Assembly (NCBI GenBank): GCA_024236175.1
Contig: JACKKY010000001.1
Coordinates: forward strand, 372,001 to 436,000
Direction of reading: 5' to 3'
Length of the DNA stretch: 64,000 nucleotides
Source of the DNA: Novosphingobium sp.
GTDB taxonomy: Bacteria > Pseudomonadota > Alphaproteobacteria > Sphingomonadales > Sphingomonadaceae
Shown: positions 45,377-53,046 of the stretch, piece after piece
Position numbering within the stretch: the stretch's first letter is position 1
Layout: the number at the start of each line of letters is the position of its first letter
Program-made: the position numbers and the translations under genes
The notes under the pieces: model-generated
The model's database searches: none
What the model was told of the DNA's origin: nothing
What the model saw: the letters and a program-made list of their open reading frames with translations, nothing else

Positions 45377-45427
45377 CGCGCCTCTAACACGCATTCTTGC
45401 GCGGAAAGCCCGGTTAGGTTTGCCTAG
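45236..45427 (+). pseudogene. Truncated argJ 5' fragment
   Basis: The first 47 codons match ArgJ (MELEVSPLAVPFPDLPPIAS, GYKDWGRCDLTYVELAEGT). The frame then runs into unrelated sequence and stops at 45427. The fragment cannot encode an ArgJ fold, because the catalytic Thr and both domains are missing. It is a remnant of an insertion or duplication event. Confidence 0.88.
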
Positions 45428-45520
45428 AGCGTAAGCAAAACGCGGCTATCTGGCGCAGACGGGAAATCACGAGCGGAGGTCTAGTGCGGTGGGAATGGAC
45501 TCACAAATTTGCCGCTAATC

Positions 45521-46426
45521 TTACTCGCTTGGCGGTTTCCAAAACCATCTTACGACATTGGTATAGCTACTCTCAACCGGGGTTCCAAACTCGTTCAATG
45601 CGGGTTTAAATCTTGCGCGAGCACTGACGAATGCACAGGTAGTCTGATCGAGTATCGGCAATCCCGAGGTGCCAACAATTCTGCAGCCCTTGACGCGACC
45701 GTTCCGGAGGATCGTGAGGTTGAACGTGACGCGACGACTGACCTGACCAATGAGGCTGGGGTCAAAGGGTAAGTCTCTGATGCTTACCCAGCTGCTTGGA
45801 TTATTTCTAGGTACAGCACCGCGCGCGCCACGCCTCAACGATTGAAACTTGCCTAGCGCTTGTCCACGCACATCATCTTCCGTTCTAAGAAAGTTGTTGT
45901 CCTGAGTTGGAGCGATAACTCTGACACTAGGCTTCCGCTGGTGCGCAAGCACCATTCTCCGAGTACCTTCATGGAAGGTTGACTTCGGAAACTCGTCAAA
46001 GCGAAAATGTTTCGATGTTCCGTCCGGATTCTTGGGCCAATTTTCGGCACTCGGCATCACGCCCACAACTGTCGGGCCCTGTGCGACACTGGACCAAGGT
46101 TGCCCGGCTTGGAAAAACGAAAGGGCCGGCTCAAAGTCACTGTTGCGTGCTGGCCGGAACGTAGCTCTCTCACGGACAAGCTCACAAGTAAGACGACGAT
46201 AGATATCAAGGTCTGGAACGTTACCGAACGAGTGGTCGGTTGTTCGGCAATCCGTGACTTTCCCATTCTCATCGACTGTCAAACGATACTCAATCCAGAC
46301 TTCGATGTGTTGGGGCGCCTCCTCAGGCAAATCGTCGATCGTGATCCAGTCACGATAATCGCCCATCGGCGTAGCCAGTATCATCTGCTGGCCAATCGAC
46401 GCCGCCAAAGCTAGTGCAATCGCCAT
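45521..46426 (-). CDS. Secreted protein with two TonB C-terminal-like domains
   Basis: This 301-residue protein has an N-terminal signal or membrane segment (about 1-20) and two copies of a TonB-C-like fold. One is around 25-100 (WITIDDLPEEAPQHIEVWIE, VDENGKVTDCRTTDHSF). One is around 215-300 (WVSIRDLPFDPSLIGQVSRR, LRNGRVKGCRIVGTSG, RARFKPALNEFG). Cys residues in each copy (CRTTD/CELV and CRIVG/CAFV) could form disulphides. The Pro-rich spacer of ordinary TonB is missing. AAGGGGAG lies upstream of the ATG at 46426. Base composition is lower in G+C than its neighbours (26/60 in 45541-45600), so transfer is likely. Confidence 0.78.
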   Translation of the reverse strand: MAIALALAASIGQQMILATPMGDYRDWITIDDLPEEAPQHIEVWIEYRLTVDENGKVTDCRTTDHSFGNVPDLDIYRRLTCELVRERATFRPARNSDFEPALSFFQAGQPWSSVAQGPTVVGVMPSAENWPKNPDGTSKHFRFDEFPKSTFHEGTRRMVLAHQRKPSVRVIAPTQDNNFLRTEDDVRGQALGKFQSLRRGARGAVPRNNPSSWVSIRDLPFDPSLIGQVSRRVTFNLTILRNGRVKGCRIVGTSGLPILDQTTCAFVSARARFKPALNEFGTPVESSYTNVVRWFWKPPSE

Positions 46427-46478
46427 GCGCGCTCCCCTTGCCGCATGCGTGCGACAATTAGATTGAGAAAGCGTCAAC

Positions 46479-46622
46479 TCGATGGAACTCGACACCTCGC
46501 CTCTCGCCGTCCCGTTTCCGGACCTGCCGCCGATCGCGGGCGTCACGCCGCGCATTGCGCGCGCCGGGTACAAGGACTGGGGCCGCTGCGACCTCACATA
46601 CGTCGAACTGGCCGAAGGGACC
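46479..46622 (+). repeat. Direct repeat of the argJ 5' end, downstream copy (in intact argJ)
   Basis: This is the start of the intact argJ gene, the partner of 45233-45376. The region between the two copies, about 1.1 kb, holds the double TonB-C-like gene. Confidence 0.9.
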
Positions 46623-47708
46623 GCGGTCGCGGGCGTGTTCACGCAGAACATCTGCTGCTCGAGCGAAGTCGAGCTGGGCCGCGAGCAGGCCAGGGCCGGC
46701 CGCGCCCGGGCACTGGTCGTCAACGCCGGCAATTCGAACGCCTTTACCGGCTATCGCGGCCGTGAGGCGGTGGAACAGATAGCGGCGCAGGTCGCCGACC
46801 ATCTCGGATGCCCGCAAGGCGAGGTATTCGTTTCCTCGACCGGGGTGATCGGCGTGCCGCTGCCCAAGGACAAGGCACGCGAAGGCGTGGCCGCGGCGCT
46901 CAACGCCGAACCGTGCTCCTGGAAAGACGCGGCCAACACGATCGGCACGACCGACACCTTCGCCAAGGGCGCGATTGCCCGGGCGGTGGTCGGCGGCAAG
47001 ACGGTCACGCTGGCCGGCATCATCAAGGGCAGCGGGATGATCGCCCCTGACATGGCGACGATGCTGGGCTACATCTTCACCGATGCGGCTGTGGAGCCGG
47101 GCTTCCTGCAGCAGGCGCTTTCCGCCGCCAACGCCAGGACGTTCAGCTGCATCACCGTCGATTCCGACACTTCCACCAGCGACACGGTGCTGGCCTTCGC
47201 CACCGGCGCGGCGGGCAACCAGCGGATCGAGGGCGCGAGCTGCCCCGGCGCCGATGCCTTCGCGGCGGCGCTGGAGGACGTGTGCCGCCAGCTGGCCCAC
47301 CTCGTCGTGCGGGACGGGGAAGGCGCGCAGAAATTCATCGCCATTACGGTGACCGGCGCGGCGAGCGACGAGAGCGCACGCAGGATCGGCCTCGCCGTCG
47401 CCAACTCGCCGCTGGTCAAGACCGCCATCGCCGGCGAGGACGCGAACTGGGGCCGGGTCGTGATGGCAGTCGGCAAGGCCGGCGAACCGGCCGACCGTGA
47501 CCGGCTCTCGATCGGCTTCGGCGGGGTCTGGGCAGCGCGCGAGGGATTGCCGCTCGCCGATTACGACGAAGCGCCTGTGGCCGAGCACCTGAAGGGCCGG
47601 GAAGTGACGATCGAGGTCGACCTCGGCCTAGGCGATGGCCGCGCCACTGTGTGGACCTGCGACCTCACCCACGGCTACATCTCGATCAACGCGGACTACC
47701 GGAGCTGA
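46482..47708 (+). CDS. argJ: Bifunctional glutamate N-acetyltransferase/ornithine acetyltransferase ArgJ
   Basis: ArgJ makes N-acetylglutamate and recycles acetyl groups in arginine biosynthesis. The 408-residue proenzyme cleaves itself before Thr193 (MATMLGYIFTDA), which becomes the catalytic N-terminal Thr. Other landmarks are VVNAGNSNAFTG near 79-90, KGSGMIAPDMATM, and GEDANWGRVVMAVGKAG. Full length and motifs suggest it works, despite the insertion immediately upstream. Confidence 0.96.
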   Translation: MELDTSPLAVPFPDLPPIAGVTPRIARAGYKDWGRCDLTYVELAEGTAVAGVFTQNICCSSEVELGREQARAGRARALVVNAGNSNAFTGYRGREAVEQIAAQVADHLGCPQGEVFVSSTGVIGVPLPKDKAREGVAAALNAEPCSWKDAANTIGTTDTFAKGAIARAVVGGKTVTLAGIIKGSGMIAPDMATMLGYIFTDAAVEPGFLQQALSAANARTFSCITVDSDTSTSDTVLAFATGAAGNQRIEGASCPGADAFAAALEDVCRQLAHLVVRDGEGAQKFIAITVTGAASDESARRIGLAVANSPLVKTAIAGEDANWGRVVMAVGKAGEPADRDRLSIGFGGVWAAREGLPLADYDEAPVAEHLKGREVTIEVDLGLGDGRATVWTCDLTHGYISINADYRS

Positions 47709-47718
47709 GGCCCGCACC

Positions 47719-48327
47719 ATGCTGACCATCTGGGGCCGCCTCAATTCGCACAACGTAAAGAAGGTCGCCTGGCTGGCCCGGGAAATCGACCTGCCGCACC
47801 AGCGCATCGACATCGGCGGGGCATTCGGTTTCACCGACGCCTATCTGGAAATGAACCCCAACCGCATGATCCCGACGATCGAGGACGACGGTTTCGTGCT
47901 GTGGGAATCCAACGCGATCCTGCGCTACATGGCGCACCGCTACGCTCCGCACCTGCTGCCGGACGACCCGCTGGTCCGCGCGGCGGGAGACAAGTGGATG
48001 GACTGGCAGTTCCACTTCGCCGACGCCATGCGCGCCGCATTCCTCGGCCTGGTCCGCGAGGCTGAGGAAAACCGCGATGCCGCCGCCATCGATCGCTCCG
48101 CAAGGGCCGGCGGGGACATGATGAGGATTCTCGACCGGGAGCTGGCGCAGCGGCCGTGGCTGTCCGGCGAGGACTTCGGGATCGCCGACATCCCGATGGG
48201 CGTCTACGCCCACACCTTCTTCACGCTGGATATTCCCAGGCCCGACCTGCCCCGGGCCGGGGCCTGGTACGACCGACTCAAGGCCCGGCCGGGCTATCGC
48301 GAACTCGTGATGATAGCGCTGTCGTGA
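47719..48327 (+). CDS. Glutathione S-transferase family protein
   Basis: This 202-residue protein has an N-terminal thioredoxin-like GST domain (LTIWGRLNSHNVKKVAWLAR, NPNRMIPTIEDDG, WESNAILRYMAHRYAP) and a helical C-terminal domain. Ser10 or Asn11 is at the usual thiol-activating place. The substrate is unknown. It begins 10 bases after argJ and overlaps the next gene by four bases. Confidence 0.9.
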   Translation: MLTIWGRLNSHNVKKVAWLAREIDLPHQRIDIGGAFGFTDAYLEMNPNRMIPTIEDDGFVLWESNAILRYMAHRYAPHLLPDDPLVRAAGDKWMDWQFHFADAMRAAFLGLVREAEENRDAAAIDRSARAGGDMMRILDRELAQRPWLSGEDFGIADIPMGVYAHTFFTLDIPRPDLPRAGAWYDRLKARPGYRELVMIALS

Positions 48328-49133
48328 TCGACGAGGCCCTTACCCGCGCGGTCCATGATGCCATGCGCGAGGCGGCCGAGCGGGCCATCCTGCCCCGCTA
48401 CCAGTCGCTCGCCGAGCACGAGGTCGACGCCAAGGCCGCCGACGACCTAGTCACCATCGCCGATCACGAGAGCGAGAAAATCCTCGCCGAGCGGCTGTCC
48501 CTCCTGCTGCCCGAAGCCGCGATCGTCGGCGAGGAAGCGGCGCATGACGCCCCCGCGGTGCTCGACCGGCTGGGCGATGCGCTGTGCTGGATCGTCGACC
48601 CGCTCGACGGGACGAACAACTTCGCGCGGGGCCAACAGCCGTTCGGGGTTCTTGTCGCGCTGGCACAGCGCGGCGCGACGATCGGTGGATGGATATTCGA
48701 TCCGCTGGCGGACCGCTTCTGCCATGCGGCAAGCGGCGGCGGCGCCTTCATCGACGGCGAAAAGGTCACCGCGCACGCCAGCGGGGCGGAAAAGCCCATC
48801 GCGGGAATCTCCATGCTATTCCTGGACCCGGACCGGCGCGAAGCGATGAAGCGCCACATCGCGCCGCACTACACGCTGGTCGACATCCCGCGCTGCGCGG
48901 CGGAGCAGTATCCCCGGCTGGTTCTGGGCCAGAACGACGTCTCGATTTTCGAGCGCACCCTGCCCTGGGACCACGCCGCCGGCGTGCTGTTCCTCAACGA
49001 GGCAGGCGGCAGGGCGGCTCGGCCCGACGGCTCGGCCTACCGCGTCGACGATTATGCGAGGCCGGGCATGATCGGCGCCGCGACGCCCGCGCTGTGGGAC
49101 GAGCTGGCGGAGCGGCTGGCAGGGATAGGCTGA
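48324..49133 (+). CDS. Inositol monophosphatase family phosphatase
   Basis: This metal-dependent sugar-phosphate phosphatase has 269 residues. The metal-site motifs are GEEAAHDAP, DPLDGTNNFARG (about 90-101) and PWDHAAGVLFLNEAGG (about 213-228). It could act on inositol phosphate, histidinol phosphate or 3'-phosphoadenosine phosphate. The GTG start at 48324 overlaps the GST stop by four bases; the longer open frame from 48156 is shadow. Confidence 0.92.
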   Translation: MIDEALTRAVHDAMREAAERAILPRYQSLAEHEVDAKAADDLVTIADHESEKILAERLSLLLPEAAIVGEEAAHDAPAVLDRLGDALCWIVDPLDGTNNFARGQQPFGVLVALAQRGATIGGWIFDPLADRFCHAASGGGAFIDGEKVTAHASGAEKPIAGISMLFLDPDRREAMKRHIAPHYTLVDIPRCAAEQYPRLVLGQNDVSIFERTLPWDHAAGVLFLNEAGGRAARPDGSAYRVDDYARPGMIGAATPALWDELAERLAGIG

Positions 49134-49137
49134 AGTT

Positions 49138-49156
49138 CCTCCCCCTGCGGGGGAGG
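49138..49156. terminator. Hairpin between two convergent genes
   Basis: CCTCCCCC-TGC-GGGGGAGG is a perfect eight-base stem with a three-base loop in the 32-base gap between the phosphatase gene and trxA. It can act on both strands. No U-tract is present. Confidence 0.5.
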
Positions 49157-49165
49157 ATCAGGTGT

Positions 49166-49486
49166 TTAAAGCTCGCCTTCGAGCCAGCCCTTGAGCTGGT
49201 TCTTGGGAGCCGCGCCCAGCTTCTGGGCAACCGGCTTGCCGTCCTTGAACAGCACCATCAGCGGAATCGACTTCACGCCGATCTCACCGGGAACCTGGGT
49301 GTTCGCCATGATGTCCATCTTGGCGATGGTGACCTGGTCGGCGAGCTCGTCGCTGATTTCCTCCAGCGCCGGCCCGATCATCTTGCAGGGTCCGCACCAG
49401 TCGGCCCAGAAATCGACCAGCACGGGCTTGTCCGAATCGAGGACATCGGCCTGGAAGCTGGCATCGGTCACGGCTTTGGTCGGCAT
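49166..49486 (-). CDS. trxA: Thioredoxin
   Basis: This is the general cytosolic disulphide reductase, 106 residues. The active site is WCGPC (Cys31, Cys34), with VLVDFWADWCGPCKMIGP and the cis-Pro segment KSIPLMVLFKDG. The ATG at 49486 has AGGAG eight bases upstream. It lies 74 bases downstream of addA on the same strand, the usual order in alphaproteobacteria. Confidence 0.97.
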   Translation of the reverse strand: MPTKAVTDASFQADVLDSDKPVLVDFWADWCGPCKMIGPALEEISDELADQVTIAKMDIMANTQVPGEIGVKSIPLMVLFKDGKPVAQKLGAAPKNQLKGWLEGEL

Positions 49487-49560
49487 ATCGCAACTCCTGA
49501 TTGGCTTTGTTCCATATCTAGGGCGCATGCCGGGGAAGGCAACGCCGGAAGCGAAAAGCT

Positions 49561-52500
49561 TTACTGCGCCGCAAGCAAGACCTGCTTGTGTTGGTCAAGC
49601 ACGTCCGCGGGGATGGCGATCAGCCGCGGCGCGCTGGTGTAGAGCAGCGCGGCCTCGACCTCCCTGCCCGGATAGGTGCTTTCCAGCGCGGCGGCATAGG
49701 CCGCCATCTGGCGCAGGATCGCGAGCGGCACCTGTTCCAGCCCTTCAGGCGGGCGGCGGGCGGTCTTGAAATCGATCAGCCGGATGCGGTCCGACGCGAT
49801 CAGCAGCCGGTCGATCGTGCCCGCCACGACACTGCCGCCGACGGGCGCCGCGATCGGCACTTCGGCAAGGCCGCCGGGCAGGAAAATGTCGGCCCAGTCC
49901 GGATTTGCGATCACGCCCAGTACGCCCCGCACCATCTCGTCGCGAAAAGGCTCGTCCAGCTCAGGCGCGTTGCGGGCAAGCCACGCCACGGCGGCGGCCT
50001 CCCGGTCTTCGGGTGCAAGCTCGGGCAGCCGCTCCAGCAGCTTGTGGACCAGCACGCCGCGCCTTGCCGCTTCGGCGCCTGATCCCGGCGGATAGGGCGG
50101 ATCGGGTGTCTCATCTTCGCCCAGCGCGGACGGCGCCAGCGGACGGGGCGGACGCGGCTCTTCGGGCGCGGCCTGCGTCAGCCAGCGCGGGAGCGGCTCC
50201 GGCAGCGGCAATTCGGCAGGCGCCTTCTCGGGCGGGAGCGGCGTCGGCGGCTCTCCCCATTCGAGGCGTGAGCCCCAGACCGGGTCCTCCACCCAGTCGT
50301 CGCTTCCGAACAGCTGCTGCAGCCGCGCATACCAGCTGTTCTGCGCCGGTTCCTTCTCGCGCATGCCCAGCGCACCACCGACGAACAGCGCTTCCTCGGC
50401 GCGGGTCATCCCGACATAGAGCAGCCGCCAGTGCTCCTGTTCCTCCGCCAGCGCCGCCCTCGCGTGCTCATCGGCGATGCGGCCGACCCGCTCTTCCTTC
50501 CTGAGGCCGGGCAGCGGGATCGCGCGGGTTTCCGGCGCGGCCGGATCGGGCAGGTCGAGCCTGACGCCCATGTTCCGCTCGGGATCGCCGGTGGCATCGG
50601 CAAGGATGACGATCGGCGCCTGCAGGCCCTTCGAGCCGTGCACCGTCATCACCCGCACGAAGTTCCCGGCATTGCCCGCCTCGCGCTTGAGCTCGCCCTC
50701 CCCGGCGTCGAACCAGTTGAGGAATCCGGCAAGGCTTGGCGTCGCGCCCGTCGCATAGGCATGGGCAGCATTGAGAAGTTCGTCGATGGGATCGTTGGCC
50801 TCGCTGCCCAGCCGCGCGACCAGCTTGCGGCGCCCGTTCCACGGCCCGGTCAGCAGCCAGTGGAGCAGCGCCTGCGGCGGCCCGTAATCGGCAAGCGCGA
50901 GCAGCTCGCCAAGCTGCGCCATGGCCGCGGCCGCATCGGGATGCGAGAGCCCGCGCAGGTGTTCCCAAAGATGCACGCCCCGTTCGCGATAGCCGTGTTG
51001 CAGCAATTGCTCCTGGCTCCAGCCGATCAGCGGCGAGACCAGCAGCGAGGCGAGGCTGAGATCGTCGAGCGGCTGGGCGGCGAAGCGCAGCGCGGCAACG
51101 AGGTCTCGCACGGCAAGCGGAGCGCCGAGCCGCAGGCGGTCCACCCCCGCAACCGGCACGCCGGCGGCATGCAGCCGGGCGACGATCAGCCCGGCCAGCT
51201 CGCGCCGCTTGCGCACCAGCACCATCACGTCTCCCGGCGTCGCCCTGCGCTTGCCGCCCTTGACCAGCGGGAAGCCCGGGCCATCCGGATCGATCCATTG
51301 CTTCACCTGCTGGGCGATACGCTCGGCAAGCTGGCGGTCGGGCCGGGACAGCCAGGTCTCCGCCCCCTCGTCGCTTTCGTCCGCTGCCTCGCCTTCCTCC
51401 GGCAGCCAGCCGATCGGTCGCCACAGCGCGACATGGCCGGGCCGATCCTCGCCGACGTGCCGTTCGGGAGGCTCGGAAAGCCCGAAACTTTCATGGCCGA
51501 TACGCTCGATGGCGCCGTCGACGAAATCGAGCACGGTCTGCGCGGTGCGGAAGGAACGGCCGAGCCCGTACTCGCGAAGCGGCCGGGGGCGGAAGGCGCC
51601 CCGCACGGTCTCGGCATTTTCCATCGCGCCCAGCATCGCCGCCTTCACGCGCCGCCGCGCGGCTTCGAAGTTTTCCGGGCTGGTGCCCTGGAAACGGAAG
51701 ATCGCCTGCTTGTAGTCGCCGACGACGAACAGCGTGCGCATCACGTCGCCGCGCTGGCCGATGCCGGTGAAGAACTCGCCCGTCAGCGCATCGATGATCC
51801 GCCACTGCGCCGCATTGGTGTCCTGCGCCTCGTCGACAAGGATGTGATCGAAGCGGCGATCGAGCTTGTAACGGATCCAGTCGGCGAGCGCCGAGGTGTT
51901 GAGCAGTTCGGCGGCGCGGCGGATCTGGTCGTCGAAATCGATCAGCCCCTCGCGTTGCTTGGCCTCGTCCCAGGCGAGCGCGAACGCCCGCCCCAGGCGT
52001 AGCGCCGGCACCAGCCGCTCGGCCAGCGCCAGCAGCGCGCGCATCTCCCGCACGGCTTCAATACTCTGCCCTACCCGGTTGATATAGCTCTCGTAATCGG
52101 GATCGCGCTTGAGGATGTTGTTGAGTTGCCGGGGTGCGCCGGTGGTCTTGGTGAACAGCGCGAGATAGAGCTGCTCGATGCCATCGGCCCGTTCGGCCGG
52201 GTTGCCCGCCAGCCAGGCTTCGATCGCCCCGGCCCCGTCCCGGCCCGTCGCGCTGTCCCAGTTGGACAGCGTCATCAGGCAGCGCCGCAGCGACGCCACG
52301 TCGAACGCATCGTCGCCGCACAATCCGGCTAGGCTTTCTTCACCTGCATCCTGAGGAAGGCCGAGCAAGCGCATGACGTTGGGCCGCATCGGCTCCTGCC
52401 AGCCGCCCGGCCCGAACCACGCCTCGCGCGCCTCGGCACAGCGCAGCAGCCATCCCTCCACTTCGTCCGGTCCCATGCGGATGCTGAGTTCCGCAAGGGC

Positions 52501-53046
52501 CGAGAGCAGCTGCGGGTCGCCCAGCGGCTCCTGCTCGGCCTCGACCAGCAGGTCGGCAAGCACCTGCCGCAGGAGCAGCACCCGCTCGTGATCCTCCATC
52601 GGCCGCGTGCCGGGCACGAGGTTCGCTTCCTGCGGGAAGGCGCCGAGCAGCCATTGCGAAAAGGCGTGGATCGTATCGATCCTCAGCCCCCCGCCCGGAC
52701 AGTCGAGCACGCTCGCGAAAAGGGTGCGGGCCCGCGCCAGCGCATCGGGACCGAAATCGGCGCCGATCGCCTTGAGCTCTTCCGCCAGCTTCACGTCGTC
52801 GAGCCGCACCCAGTGCGCCAGCTTGTCGTTGATCCGCGCGGCCATTTCGGTGGCCCCGGCCTTGGTGAAGGTCAGGCACAGGATCTGCGAAGGCTCGACA
52901 TGGGGCTGGAGCAGCAGGCGCAGCACGCGCGAGGAGAGCACCTGCGTCTTGCCGGTGCCGGCCGAAGCGGAAAGCCACACCGTCTCGGCAGGCGCGACGG
53001 CCTCCATCTGGTTGCCGTGAAGCGGATGGACACTCGGCTTGCTCAT
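49561..53046 (-). CDS. addA: Double-strand break repair helicase-nuclease AddA
   Basis: AddA is the UvrD-like motor and nuclease of the AddAB complex, which processes DNA ends for recombination. The 1161-residue protein has Walker A (SASAGTGKTQVLSSRVL), motif II DEAQDTNAAQW, C-terminal helicase motifs (VMTVHGSKGLQAPIV, LLYVGMTRAEEALFV) and the nuclease motif RLIDFKTARRPP. The ATG at 53046 overlaps the addB stop. Confidence 0.95.
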   Translation of the reverse strand: MSKPSVHPLHGNQMEAVAPAETVWLSASAGTGKTQVLSSRVLRLLLQPHVEPSQILCLTFTKAGATEMAARINDKLAHWVRLDDVKLAEELKAIGADFGPDALARARTLFASVLDCPGGGLRIDTIHAFSQWLLGAFPQEANLVPGTRPMEDHERVLLLRQVLADLLVEAEQEPLGDPQLLSALAELSIRMGPDEVEGWLLRCAEAREAWFGPGGWQEPMRPNVMRLLGLPQDAGEESLAGLCGDDAFDVASLRRCLMTLSNWDSATGRDGAGAIEAWLAGNPAERADGIEQLYLALFTKTTGAPRQLNNILKRDPDYESYINRVGQSIEAVREMRALLALAERLVPALRLGRAFALAWDEAKQREGLIDFDDQIRRAAELLNTSALADWIRYKLDRRFDHILVDEAQDTNAAQWRIIDALTGEFFTGIGQRGDVMRTLFVVGDYKQAIFRFQGTSPENFEAARRRVKAAMLGAMENAETVRGAFRPRPLREYGLGRSFRTAQTVLDFVDGAIERIGHESFGLSEPPERHVGEDRPGHVALWRPIGWLPEEGEAADESDEGAETWLSRPDRQLAERIAQQVKQWIDPDGPGFPLVKGGKRRATPGDVMVLVRKRRELAGLIVARLHAAGVPVAGVDRLRLGAPLAVRDLVAALRFAAQPLDDLSLASLLVSPLIGWSQEQLLQHGYRERGVHLWEHLRGLSHPDAAAAMAQLGELLALADYGPPQALLHWLLTGPWNGRRKLVARLGSEANDPIDELLNAAHAYATGATPSLAGFLNWFDAGEGELKREAGNAGNFVRVMTVHGSKGLQAPIVILADATGDPERNMGVRLDLPDPAAPETRAIPLPGLRKEERVGRIADEHARAALAEEQEHWRLLYVGMTRAEEALFVGGALGMREKEPAQNSWYARLQQLFGSDDWVEDPVWGSRLEWGEPPTPLPPEKAPAELPLPEPLPRWLTQAAPEEPRPPRPLAPSALGEDETPDPPYPPGSGAEAARRGVLVHKLLERLPELAPEDREAAAVAWLARNAPELDEPFRDEMVRGVLGVIANPDWADIFLPGGLAEVPIAAPVGGSVVAGTIDRLLIASDRIRLIDFKTARRPPEGLEQVPLAILRQMAAYAAALESTYPGREVEAALLYTSAPRLIAIPADVLDQHKQVLLAAQ

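Noticed and set aside
45377..46478. Insertion sequence beside argJ
   Set aside because: No transposase, no terminal inverted repeats and no short target duplication. The flanking repeat is argJ coding sequence.
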